A stretch of DNA of 64,000 nucleotides from contig QEAR01000050.1 of assembly GCA_006535965.1 (NCBI GenBank), forward strand, positions 81,751 through 145,750, in the 5' to 3' direction. Below the pieces are notes generated by a model. The model had not been told where the DNA came from, ran no database searches, and saw only the letters and a list, made by a program, of their open reading frames with translations. The position numbers and the translations under genes are program-made. How positions within the stretch are numbered: position 1 is the first letter of the stretch; every line of letters begins with the position of its first letter. Positions 41,801 to 53,796 of this stretch are shown here, piece by piece. Origin of the DNA: Spizellomyces sp. 'palustris' (Eukaryota > Chytridiomycota > Chytridiomycetes > Spizellomycetales > Spizellomycetaceae).

Positions 41801-44800
41801 CCCCGTAGGCAAATGTGATAAAGCAGTAGAGGACTTTGCAAGTCTTGATTGCTGCAAGGAACCTCCCACTGGTAGGGTTTCTACAAGGTCGCCCACACCA
41901 GTGTCACTGGGCATAGGCTCCTTGCCATTCCTCTCCTGTTTGATTTTTGCAAGAGCGGCTTCTACTATCGGCTCAGGCAGGCCACCTCCAGGTTCTCGCG
42001 GGAGAATATGTAGTACTCCATTTTGGGACCAACCATCTAAATGTTTCAATAGCTCTTCTTCCTCCAAGTACTGCTGATCGAACTCCAAAGAATACATCTC
42101 CAAAGGGTAGTCGGTAGGATTGTATGCAATGAATTTTCGTACCGCTCCATCAGAGAACGGTAGCACTGGCCCCATCATCAGCGCCTCAGGTTCGAAGATG
42201 ATAGAGGGTTGAATCCCTTTGCCGATGACACGGAGCTGAGTGGCTTTTGCATTCATCGTAATCTTGAAGGGAAGGGTTTCGTCGTAAATCCTATCTTCCA
42301 TTGGCACAAAGTGCACCATCATCATAATCTTTTCCCCTGGCTGCAGGATGCCCGCCGATGGGACGAAATCAAACTCTCTGGTCACTTGCGCTCCCATCTT
42401 CTTTTTGACCTTCTTTTTCGTCGGTACAGGGACAACCTCGGTTGTTACAACCGTCCATTCACAGGGCACTGTGTAAGAGTTGTGCAATCGCACCATAACT
42501 GTCTTTCGATAACCACACAGAACCTCTCCAAAGTCAATCTCATTGGTTGAAATAGTGAGATCCGGAACCGTTACATATGCTCGAAGTGCAAGATCAATGC
42601 TCGGACCACCAGCAATCTTCACAGGTAAATCTACCCCCACAGTTCCTAAATCCATGTTGATACTCATGTTTCTGGCTTGGAATGTAATCTGAATATCGAT
42701 ACATTCATGGTGCGGTGCTCCAGGAAGGAGCCTAACTTTGTCAGGCTCCACGGAGAAACCGGTCCCAGCCAATACAGATTTGTCTATGGTGAAAGAGATC
42801 GGGTGCAATCCGGTGTTTTTCAGTCGCACCGTTTTCTTCTTCTGGGTATTGCGGATCACATTACCAAAATCGCATATATAACTTGCCAGTTTCACTTGAG
42901 AGCTTTCACTCAAGCTAACAACACTCTTTTTGTCCGATCCTTTGCCTTGCTGTATTTTATAGAATAGGATCGGAGACCCCACATATTTACCCCTGGGTAA
43001 CGGTGGCATGCGTGTGCGAATGTCATCGTTGAGTCGAGCTAGAAGGTCCAAAGTCCTCTCCTTGAGAAGGAGCCTTTCAGCCTGAGCTTCTGCTTCAGTA
43101 TCCGGAAATTTGCCTGGTCCATTCTCGCTAGCCAAGTTCTGTTTGGCTTTTTTGGGGCACGCAGATTTCACTTCGGCCAAATGCACGTCGTAGCGTTCAT
43201 CGGGCATCCTAGGAATATTCAAGCTCAAACGGGGAAATGTTCCTGCTCCGGTCACTTGGATTCTCACTGGCTCAAATTGCGCTATCTGGACAAAGAAGTA
43301 GTCATCCACTGTCTCGGGAACGGCAAAGCAACATCGTACGGCTAAACGCTGCTTCGTTCGAGGTCCAATGGTTCCTGCAGCTGGGAAGATGGCGATCTTT
43401 TGCTGAAGTGGGGATTCAGTTAGGAGCAAGGTGTTGAAGTCAAAGCTCACTCGACCCATATTGGTGAGTATCAAATCTTGCTCCAAAATATCTTGATATG
43501 ACTGTGTCCCAAAATCGATTACATGACGATCAAACTGGTACTCAATCAAAGACACCTCTCCTTGGAGGGTGATCTCGTACTTTGGACCCCCCGCAACATC
43601 GCAAATAGCAACAGCACTGAATCGTCCACCAAGATGGCCGTAGAAGGTTATCTCAACGGTCTCGCTATCACCGGGCATCAGCATGCCGTGTAGTGGTCGA
43701 ATATCGAAGATTTGGTCAATCAGGACATCTGACATCTGTGACTCGTCTTGCAGTGTCGTCTGAAATGCTGGAGCATGAAATAACCATGAATAGGAGACGG
43801 GTAAAACGCTGCAGTTTGTCATAACTAGCGTTCTCTTCTGTTCGGTGTTGATCGGTATGCATCCGTAATCGATCGACATGGCTCCGAACGACAGGTTAGG
43901 GAACGTGACTTCACTGTACATCTCCACTATATCTTTCTGTGGGTGCTCCGCGTAGCGAATAACGAGTTTGGCGTGCTCCTTCACAGTGACGCGGTCTGTA
44001 TGGAACGACGGGTCATAAGTGACTGTTACAGCGGATATATCCCCGGGATTTAGCGCATTCTCAAGCTGGGGTGGATTTACGGTATATGAGCTCGGGCATT
44101 TAAAGAAGACATGCAGTGGCAGTGGCGATGTGTTCTTCAGTTGCAATTTTTGCGTCAGTACCGTGCAGTCTTCATCTTTCTCATGGGCCGCAAAAAACTT
44201 TAAGCTTGGAGGTGTCAATTTCATTAATGGAGTGATGAAGTTTGCCGACACTAGAGTCGTAAGTATTTGTCTACGAGTCGGATCTTTGTCGATAAACCCT
44301 TGGCAGACCAAGGTCTCGGAAACCTCAATGGCTTTGCTGGAATATCCCTTGATCGTAATGACTTGCTGACCGTTTGGCTTGAGCGTAAACCGGCTAGGAA
44401 TGACTTCAAATACCGGTTCCCAAATGCCATTAGCATCCTTGCTTCTCTTCTCTTCCACTGACCAGATAAGTGTTTGCGACCGTCTTCCTTTATTAACGAG
44501 GGTGAAGTCGCGACTGCATTCTCTACTGCTGAAAACATCGTCGAAATGAACTTCTTCCAGGGACTTGTCAAAGACAATTGTTGTCCCTTGTCCGCGTGCG
44601 ACTAAATGGACCTCGTGAACGCCTCCAGAGTGTGTAGCAATCTTAATAATATCCGTGAATTTGAGCGCATCATCAAGAAACGCCGTGACTTCGAGAGATA
44701 CTTCTCCTTGAGGAGAAACCCACCCTTCACTTGGCAATACTCGATATACCGATTGCTCACTGACTGCGTTACAAGAAAAATGAGCCGCAATGGGAGAGTC

Positions 44801-47800
44801 ATTCTTGAGAGACAAAGACATAGGAACATCTTTCAAGACAGGTATTTTGCCCCAATTGAGTTCTGTAGTGGAAACGACCACTGACGGACCAATGCCGTTT
44901 GCAGTTATGTCAACAACCACCGGTATCTCCTCGTTCCCGTTAATCGTCAGGAAGATAGGAAAGTTGATTTGTCCCAGCCTCTTGATTTGAATCTCCAGAT
45001 TTATTTTCGTCTCAGAGTGCGGTTCTATTACTCCAATTGCGTTCCGTGAAGAGTACTGAAATACCGCCTTTGCCGATTCTTCCTGCAGCTGCAGTTTATA
45101 ACGAGCCGGAAAGTCTGTTGGATTTTCCAATACTACATATCCATCGTAGAGATAGTTCAAAAAGCAGTCACCATATTCCAATGCAAAGGAGTGCAGTTTG
45201 ATCTAAAAGTAGAACAGCTGTCAGACTTACAGAGGATAGACCAATAGGCTACGCGGCCGACTACGAACCTCTGGCACGACACTTTGTGCAAATACCGGAA
45301 GTCTGCACATATCTTCGCTCACTCCAGGAACATCGACAATAATGTGGGTATCGTATTGTTGAACCGATGTGGGCGTAAAGGCCACATGGATCTTCTGCGA
45401 TCCCGTCGGTGGTATAACCCCACGCGATGGTTCTATCTCGAACTCTGTCTCATTTGCGGATACCCGCAGATGGAAGGACATCAGGATTTGTGAAGTATTA
45501 ACCAGAGTCACAGCTCGAACGCTTTTGAATCCGTAGGCAACTTTTTGGTAATCCAGCTCAGCCAGATCGAAATGGAAGTTGGGACCCACTACCTGCCCTT
45601 TGAAACCGAGAATGATCGGCTCCGCAGAACCCTGCAAATAGTTATAGGAATTAGCTCCGCCATCCATAACTCCTTTGACCATTAACATTTACAACCTGCA
45701 CGTTCCATGTAAACTCTTCAATAAAAGAGCCAAGAATATCCGGATGGAATACGATATTGATTGTCTGTTGTTCACCGACACCAATGACACCAGATTCCGG
45801 GATGAACGAAAATTTTGGCCCAAATAAACTACCAGATGGTCGTAAGGAAAAGATTACGTCGATGTCCCCCAGATTCTCTAGGATAACCTGCGAAAACCCA
45901 AAGAAGCAGAAAGCGGATATTCGTAAAGCTACTATTGCGGATTCTTGAGGTGCACCTGCAGATACGCACCTCATATTTGTGGACAGTGTCAATATAAATG
46001 TCCTCTAGATCCAACATATCATACGAAAAACGAGCTTTCGGACCGACACCTTCTCCCTGAGATTGGAAGTCAGCATTCCAAAGCTATTGAGAACTCACGA
46101 GACCCACCTTCAGTTGCAGCGGCAGCCGAATGTCCCGACCAGCAACATCACAGTATATTGTTTGCGAGTGTATCCCGGGTGTGGTCGGTTCGAAAAACAC
46201 GTTTACTTCCACGAACGATTTCGGCCATACGATTCCATCTGTCGGTTCCACGCGAAAGATTGCATCCTCAAACAAAAATGGATCGTTGTCGATTTCTCTC
46301 TTCTGGTTCTGAAAAGTGAATAAAGTGTTACCATCTGTTGCCCGGGGGTACTAGAGCTACGATCATACCTTGTATTTTTGTGCCAGAAGAGCCAGATCAA
46401 CGGAGTCTCCGATTCGTTCCCCAGACTAAGTAGAAAGCAGGTATCTGAATTAGAGACGCCGAGATTTGGAAACCTTTGCAGTGGCAATGCGACATTTTTA
46501 CGCTTACTGCTACCTCTTGGCTTCGACCCTTTTCTTCCTCTTCATAGCATAAAAGCTCTGCATTTCGCCTCATACGGTATTGAGCTTCTTCTGTAGAATC
46601 CGCAAATCGCTTCCATTGAAACTTCGCCTGTCGCAAGGTGTGTTGGATTCTCATGGCACTAGGGTACTGGATACAATGATATGGCTTACCATGATATCGC
46701 TTCGGTTGAAGATCTTGACCGTCTTCATAGACGCCAAAGTGATATAAGTACTGTCCAGTTTCAAGGTCGGCTTTTCCAAACGGATATGAGCATTCTCCGC
46801 GCTCCCCATCAACGAAACGTAAATCTCCTCTCCAGTGTCAAAGCAGACACAAAGATCCTGTTTAAAACTCCCACTTTGCTGTGGTAATGAAGACCGTTTA
46901 GCAATTGATGACCCTCGTTTACGAATCAAATGTTGTGTGTTCTGACCTCGGGGTGGAACACAACGTCGATCTGCATACTTTGCTTCAAATCAAGATATCC
47001 GTTGGTGGGACTCACATGGAAAGGGGGGCCGGTCTTGATATGAAATTTTGCGGGGTGATTTCCAATATTACGGACTAATAAAGTGCGGGTGGTGTCGAAT
47101 TTGACAGGGGCGTCTGTGAAAACCAATTCATCCGGGAAATCTAGTACGGCTATCAAAAGCAAGAGAGATTAGCTTGATTGTAGAGGAAATAGTGTCACAG
47201 ACGGTGTCAAAGGGCGCCATTGGATACCTCGTGCACCAATGGCTTCAATCGGTACCAGGAATGTCTCTCTTTCGGTTACGCAGACCAAGTTATATTTGTA
47301 GTCCGTTTCGGCCTCTGGCGTAAAGCGTAGAATGTACGCAACATCCATTCCTGGGGCGATTTTTCCAGAATTCAAATTGTCATTCTTCGATCCAACTATT
47401 GTAAAATACGGGCTGTCTATGGGTTCTAATCGCAACCGTCTGGGAACCTATTAATGCAGGAGTTTTCAAACAGTTCCCTTAGATCTCAGGTTCGGATGTC
47501 GCGAGTGGACACCAAACGCCTCCCTTTAGTGTACCTTATCGTTGTTTCTAAAGTTAATAACTATCTCGTAGGTTTCGAATGGCACACAGGACTGTAGCAC
47601 GATGGTTGAAGGGAACGGCTGGAAAAGAGGTCTGTCTATTGGAACGTCCGAGGGTTTTGTCGTTGTGTCACTCTGATCGATATGCCCAATTATGCGTGGT
47701 AAGTAGCCAATACATGATACTTTTGCCATTCGTTCTGCAGTTGATAATGATCGTTCTTTGATAAAGTCTGATGGGCGCCGTTTGGTCGCGGTACCGCTGT

Positions 47801-47975
47801 CTGGGAAGATCTTGGCAGATGGACTAGTTCCCACCAGCGATACGGTATGTATACCATGGCCAGCGGTATGACCAGTCCGAAGCCGCGTAACTAATCCTCC
47901 AGCCTTGTGGCCACCCGGAGAGAAAGGTTCACGGGGCAAGTGCCTTTGAGCACTCCCGAGGTCGGTGGCCGCCAT
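32838..47975 (-). CDS. HYDIN: HYDIN, axonemal central-pair protein
   Basis: HYDIN is a giant protein of the C2b projection of the flagellar central pair; its loss gives stiff cilia. The N-terminal exon (47975 to about 47530) holds PLFQPFPSTIVLQSCVPFET, the family opening. Small exons follow (about 45230-47440), then one uninterrupted 8.8-kb exon (about 36370-45181), then about 33850-36330 and small 3' exons ending GKLMISHGESNVVWIYYLRA. The protein is built from dozens of ASH/MSP-like beta domains, with repeated patterns such as FGxxxxG, L-x-NxG and V-x-F-x-P. Near 40900-41760 lies the HYDIN adenylate-kinase-like domain: P-loop IILHGPPFAGRKTQ, then IADIIRAGLQKEDYTRGIVF, and a charged coiled stretch. 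My estimate is about 4,800 residues; human HYDIN is about 5,100. The splice at about 36300-36375 matches human order (ESLWRFNIVGHKLSVSFLF). Minus-strand neighbours converge on NEO1 and diverge from COX4. Confidence 0.96.
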
Positions 47976-48216
47976 TCCGGCGGCTCTGTTTTAATACGCG
48001 TAAGATTATGCAGATTACTGCTGCAACTTTGGAGTTGACCGGTTCAGATGTCCTCTGCTCCCCCAACGTTGCTTCCTGCTTACGACAATCTCCGCCCGTC
48101 GTGGTGCGATCAGACCTGGTTGTAGATTCGAACCGGTTATTGTTAAGATTACTCGGTACGTAATCACAACGAAAGGATCTTCCTCCAAGGTACTTCTACA
48201 GTCATCTCTGCCTAAC

Positions 48217-48839
48217 ATGGGTACTATCTCGCGGGCGTCGCCACAAGTCTTCTCTCTACTCACTCGCCGCTTTACTACTGCGCTGACAGTTCTGGCTGGT
48301 AGACATCTTGCTGTGGTCGCTACGTTTTATATTGTCGCCGTTCACGCCTTGGGTCTTTGACAGCTAAGCCAAGTCGAGAAGCAGATTGGTACCTTCCTGC
48401 CGGATTCCGCCACGAAGGGGAACTCGCGGCCAATTATGAGCTTGCTGCCGGAAATGAGCGTTATGAGTACTTGAAGCGCTTACTTCGGGAGGAACCTTGG
48501 GAGGATTTGCGACCTCTGGTGATGGTGCGCCGTGGAACGCCGAAAGATCCGATCACCATCCAAGGGGTTGATCCTGAACGTTATATAGGCTGTACAGGTA
48601 TGTAAAATCGTAATTTTTTATCAGAGACTGCTACATGATGGTCCCGATTAGGCTTTCCAGCCGACTCCCATGAAGTGATTTGGCTTACCGTAAGGCCGCT
48701 GCCAAAGGGTCGTCTCGATCGCTGTCCACATTGCGGAAATTGCTACAAAGTGAGCAATTTCGTTTTTCTAGTGCGAACTCAATCTCACGTTCATCTGTTT
48801 TTTGTTTAGTATACACGCATTTCTCTTCCCGGTCATTGA
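48217..48839 (+). CDS. COX4: Cytochrome c oxidase subunit IV (yeast COX4, animal COX5B)
   Basis: A nuclear subunit of mitochondrial complex IV on the matrix side. Four exons join exactly (48217-48298, 48364-48597, 48652-48749, 48810-48839) into 147 residues. The presequence MGTISRASPQVFSLLTRRF is Arg/Ser-rich without acids. The body has KPSREADWYLPAGFRHEGEL, ERYEYLKRLLREEPWEDL, GTPKDPITIQGVDPERYIGC and VIWLTVRPLPKGRLDRCPHC. The zinc site is seen as Cys (IGCTG), His (DSHEV) and the CPHC pair. The short last exon codes YTRISLPGH, a divergent tail. The gene is head-to-head with HYDIN, 241 bp apart. Confidence 0.95.
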
Positions 48840-49744
48840 AGGCTCTGATTTGAATTGCTCACGGAAAGCATATGCTGTGGATGCAATTAACTATTATGTG
48901 TAAATACTATTTTTGTAGGAGTCGTAGTATACTTGAATGGAGAGCGTCACTTTTTGAATGACCCTAACACTTGACTTTCATCAGGCGGGTGAACGCTTGC
49001 CCTGGACTGGTGAACACTTTTGTGATGAATCGCAAGAGAGCATATTTTCTGAATCTTGTAAACAGATGCATCATTTGCAACCTGGAGCATGTTCTGCACA
49101 GATAAATGTGAAATGACAAAGGCAAACCCTGCTCCAATTCAGCTATTTCCTTTGAGATGCAGGTCGAAATCTACCCGCTTAACATTGGAGAAAGGCACGT
49201 GACTCAGAAGGAAGCGAAAAGGTGACAACCCCTTGCTGTTTGTTTCTCTGCATTCCATGGCACTCCATCCAGCCAGGGCCAAGCAACACCCAAGGTCAAA
49301 CTCAACGGCAGTATAACAACCACCCCGCTCCTAGTCGTGTGAACGCAAACCCTGATTAGCACTCATTGAAAAGTAACCAGTTTTTTGGCCAATCGAAAAA
49401 GGATCTTTTACGGTGAGATTCAGCAACCGGAAACATGGATCGTCTAGTTGCAATATTGGGTGCCTCTGCTCAGTTGACTTTGCGGTACAATACTGACGCT
49501 CCAATATTTTGTTGCATTAGAGCTCAGATTCCGTGTGATCGGCAGCTGGCCGATATGTGTGTTTAATAGTTGTTCTGCTGGGAACAGCGAAGCGGCTTTA
49601 CACCCCAGTTAAACCCGTTATATTTCTTCAAACTCGGTCACTTCAACCTTTTTCTATCCGTCCATTTTATTCCATGCCCTCACCTGCAACTCCCATGGTG
49701 AGCTTGGGTTAATTTTGGTGGACCTTCTCATCTATATTTAACTT
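48840..49744. promoter_or_regulatory. Upstream region of the R3H-SUZ gene
   Basis: These 905 bp lie between two plus-strand genes. CACGTGACTCA at 49196-49206 overlaps an E-box with a Gcn4/AP-1 type site. An in-frame TAA at 49739-49741 sits two codons upstream of the next ATG. No gene was recognised. Confidence 0.45.
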
Positions 49745-51770
49745 ATGGGTTGCGTCCCTTGTTGGCAAAAGACCCAGGAAGTTCCTTGTCCTGATCAAGA
49801 CGGTTCTGGTGTCTTGCCAGAGCATAATTCTGGATCTGTCAGCAAATCGCCTTCAATTCTGAAGCAAAAGTCCGAAGGTGGAGCAGATCCACTCACAGGG
49901 TTGCCACCTTGTGAGGATGATGATGCTGTGTCCAATTCATCTACTAGCGGAAGTGGTAGCATATCTTCCCCATGCCAGTCTGAAACTTCGGCAGAAGCTG
50001 CATCCGAAGGCAGTTGGGCCTCTGTGGATCCCCTCCTATTGACCGCCGTTCGAAGCTCTAAGGATCGGCTTTTTGTTTTGAAGCTGGATCAGCGGTGTGA
50101 CGAGTTCCTTAAAGACACAAGGTTTGCGTGGTGGTTTCTATTTTTAAGCACTCGAGCGAGTGCATGATTTAAGCGGTCAACTTACACGATTCTCTGGCAT
50201 CTAGCCAGACCCGACTGGAGTTTCCCCAGATGAACTCCTATCAGCGACTAATAGTACATCGTGTCGCTCAATATTTTAAGCTGGTTCACGTTGCGGACTC
50301 AGCTCGTCGAGCGGTGGTCTTGTACAAGAATGCAGATTCTGAAACGTACGATTTCTACATGTACGATATTTCTAACGGGAGCATTTTATGTTAATATTTG
50401 CTTGTTTTCATTACAGACCTTGTCTACGACTATGCGATATCCCTTTGGATGCTGGTACTGCATCCCAGAGCGCGGTGTCCTCCATTCGAATCATGCAAAG
50501 ACATTCTCATCATCACAATCACAGTCACAATCGAACGTCGCGCCATTCAAGCACTGATAGTGGTTCTGAAGGGGCTAATGGACCTTCGGGTGCTTTCAAA
50601 TCAATTGAGGAACGCGAGGCTGCATATCAGGCGGCACGAGCACGAATATTTCAGGAAGATTCAGAGTCTGATGTCTCTAGCACCTCACGGACATCCAACC
50701 AGTCCAATAGCGCAACCGGAAAGAGCACTGCACGCAGTGGAAAACATCACAATCGCAGTCAGGCTTCACGTTTGAAGCAGCAGCCAGGTGCAGCGCGGGG
50801 AAGAGGACAGCAATTCAATCCTCAAGGTGGCGTCCCATTCTCCATGCCTCCCAGCGATTATGCTCGAGTATCTCCGTACTATGGGTACGACAATGGACCT
50901 CGCGGTGGATATCCATTAAACCCTAATGGAATTCGACCGAATTTGCGTGGACATCCACCAGCATTTGAGGCAATGTATGGATCCGGAGCACAGCCGCCTT
51001 TCAACACAAACGGTCCTATGCCGTCTGGGACCCGCTACATGGGATCGTACGTAGACTGGAACGGGACAGTTTGTCATGCCCAAGGCGAGCCGCCCGGTCA
51101 CTCTGTGCAGGAACCCAAGGCTCTGGACTCTATAAACAATCCCTTCGGAACAGCATCCATACCTGCACCCTATCCGTTTGCGCGTTTGGACTTTGGCATC
51201 CCTCCGTATACGTCACCTTTCCCCGCTCCTCACATGGATGGTGTGGCGCTACATTACTACCCAGAGATGGGTACATTTGTGCCTGGGCCAATGGTTGATC
51301 ATGAAGGGGGCATAATGCAGCATGGTAGTGCACCAGGTTTAATGGGACCGAACGCTCCATACCCTGGTGGTTATCGAGAAACTGAACAAGGAGGATATGT
51401 ACCGCAACAGAAAGCACTTTTCCCCGGAGTTCGCGATAGGCCACCTCCTCGTCAGGATCCATCTTTCTCAGATTTCTCTGTGCCAGATAGATTACAAGAT
51501 TCATTGACTGACTGTTTTCGGCCGACGAACCCCCCCATATATCATTCACCTGATCCTCGACCTCCGTATTCTTCTCACACACCCATTTTTGAAGGAGCAT
51601 CTGTAAGAGCTCCGGCTAGTGGACTTGGACGAGGTGGTTATGGCATGGTGAGAGGGGTCGCACCGTACTCAAATGGGAGTAGGGGTGGAGGAACAGAGGA
51701 AGGAGAGGTCGACGATTTAATCTCGGGAATAAATAGCGTTACGATAGATAACATTGGAGATCGACGCTAG
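49745..51770 (+). CDS. R3H and SUZ domain RNA-binding protein (R3HDM1/ARPP21/Encore type)
   Basis: R3H-SUZ proteins bind single-stranded RNA and help control mRNA fate. Three exons join in phase. The R3H domain lies around residues 105-175: VLKLDQRCDEFLKDTSQTRL, EFPQMNSYQRLIVHRVAQYF, HVADSARRAVVLYKNADSET, with the RLIVH form of the R-x3-H motif. The SUZ domain follows (KSIEEREAAYQAARARIFQE), then a long Gly/Pro/Tyr-rich disordered tail (GYDNGPRGGYPLNPNG) with an acidic end (EEGEVDDLISG). The start MGCVPCWQK comes right after an in-frame stop and has the shape of a myristoylation/palmitoylation site. Total length about 610 residues. A His-rich run (HSHHHNHSHN) precedes SUZ. Confidence 0.88.
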
Positions 51771-52097
51771 CGGCTCATGGTAAAGCTAGTTCTGTAAATA
51801 TAGTGAAATTATCACACTCGAAAATCCCCATTATGCCTGCAATTTTAAAATGTTGTGGGTTTGGGCATGTGAGAGCATGTGATGTGATACAAAAGCCAAT
51901 GTGACACAGCCGCCTCGACTTACCCGTCGGACGTGGCTTGCCGCACCTTTTGGGTCCGTTTTGGTTTCGCTTGTTGTGTTGTTCATTGGGTATCGTTTTC
52001 TTGAATTGCTTGTTTTTCCTGCGGTGCTTTTGGTGGAAGCATAAACGACAGGTTAACTGGCAGCCAGACTGGACAAATCGACTGGCGGTAACTCACC
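51771..52097. other. Intergenic region between two plus-strand genes
   Basis: These 327 bp hold the 3' end of the R3H-SUZ gene and the promoter of the membrane protein gene. No motif or reading frame stands out. Confidence 0.4.
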
Positions 52098-53545
52098 ATG
52101 AACTTTGATTCAACCCTTCAACGCATTCCGACGGGCGGTTCAAATGAGTATCGGCCGATGCCTGCACGACATTTGACATGGAGGTCTAGACTGGTATGAT
52201 GACACTATACGAGGAGTTTGATAAAAGCTTTTATAAACTTTTTGGCGATCACAACAGACTCCCAAGGATCCCTGGGCGAAGGGTGCTGTAATTTGGGCGA
52301 CATCCCAGCTACTCGTCATTGTGATACTAGAAGCTGCCATAGCCAAAATCCACAGTGACTACCGCTCAGAGCTTGAAGGACTCAATGATCCTGTTGTGAA
52401 TCAAAACCTTGTGCCAAACGCAAGAGCGATGACAATTTATCATGCCCTATTTATTGTCGCGCAGGCTTTTCAGTGGGTATTAGCGGCCGATGCGGTACGT
52501 TCCTCATACTTGTAGTTACTTTGTTCACGAGTCCGTTGGATTAAGAGATAACTGGCATGATAGGTCCTTACCTCTTCCATGATCCAACTTGTTTCGACAA
52601 CACTTTACAACACCGCGCTGTTTGCATACTCCATCATGCAATTTAAACAAGCCAAAGACATTGCTGATCAAGTCACGCAACTGGGGCTGCCGAATTTGCC
52701 CAAACCTCATCCCACCAAAACGCCAGAATTTATCGTCATTGTCGCTATGGCAATCTTTGCAGCGGGATGGATGGTCATCTCTCAACGGCTGTACCGTGTG
52801 TTCGGATGGAGTATTTTCAAAGAGCTTGGAGCAGATATTGCTGTTCGAAGTACGATGCATCGCTTCTTGGTCAGAATTCCAGTCCACCTCACTGACGCAA
52901 CTTGTTCTTCTCTCTACAGACCGACTAAAGTTGTACCATATTTATATGATGCTCCTCAAGCTCGATGTCTTCTTCTTCCTCGGCTTTGATATACAGTTCC
53001 TCGTTCTCGTTCTGCTGAACGACGGAGACGTTTCCTCGAGGTGGACACATGGATTGATCGCAATACCATTTACGTTAATTCTCTTGGTCATTGCGTACTT
53101 TGCGGTATGGTACTTTTGCGAAACAGTACTTTCGCGTACTCATCATAGTTTTCTCTTAGATTCGTAAAGAGAGCAACATTTTAATGACACTGACACTGTT
53201 GGGATTATCTGGCGGGATCGGGTACTTGATTGCCAAGCTGGTTGATGTCATGAAGAAGGGTGACACAGCGAAGTACTCTGGCAGCCGAAACTCTTTGACA
53301 TTCTTTGGTAGGAGCCTGAAGGGTCATGGCTTTAGCAAAAGACAGTGGCTCACCATTAATTTTCTTTCTATCGCGTAGAGGCCATCACACTGGCACTATC
53401 CATAGCGACATTTGTAGTTGCTATTTTGAATTTTAGAAATTTTGGGAAGGGGTTGAAAGAGCAATTGGAGAGAGCGCGCGGCCAAAATATGGAGCTGGAC
53501 GACATACAACGGCCGCCGAAAGACAATCGCTGGACTCTTGATTAG
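52098..53545 (+). CDS. Fungal multipass membrane protein, possibly UPF0658 Golgi family
   Basis: Six exons join exactly in phase (52098-52193, 52258-52494, 52564-52849, 52920-53104, 53160-53307, 53379-53545) into 372 residues. About seven membrane segments can be seen: GAVIWATSQLLVIVILEAAI, TIYHALFIVAQAFQWVLAA, LVSTTLYNTALFAYSIM, FIVIVAMAIFAAGWMVI, LLKLDVFFFLGFDIQFLVLV, LIAIPFTLILLVIAYFA, LMTLTLLGLSGGIGYLIA, plus a last one in AITLALSIATFVVAILNF. The tail is cytosol-like and ends DIQRPPKDNRWTLD. The layout is like uncharacterised fungal Golgi membrane proteins of the UPF0658 type, but that call is from memory of the pattern. The function is unknown. Confidence 0.72.
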
Positions 53546-53796
53546 TCTAACATAGATATGTCGTGTTAGATAGTTTCTTGTTTGTATTTAGGTCGTCCTA
53601 TTTTTATGCTTTTTTAGTTTTTTGAAATTTCTTGATATGGACATGCAAAAATCGCTCCATGACTGTCTGGAAAGATGATACTATTTTGTGAGTTGTATAT
53701 TACGTAACAGGCCATAGCGTTCATCGTCCCAAACGAAATCACCAAAAACCACTCTCCTCCACACACTTAAAAAACATTTTGCCTTGTCCTTTAATC

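Noticed and set aside
48095-48145. A GATTCGAACC stretch resembling a tRNA T-arm
   Set aside because: The flanking bases do not pair into a five-base stem and no acceptor stem or anticodon arm could be found.
48015-48263. An 82-codon minus-strand frame between HYDIN and COX4
   Set aside because: It overlaps the well-supported COX4 first exon on the other strand and has no HYDIN-like content.
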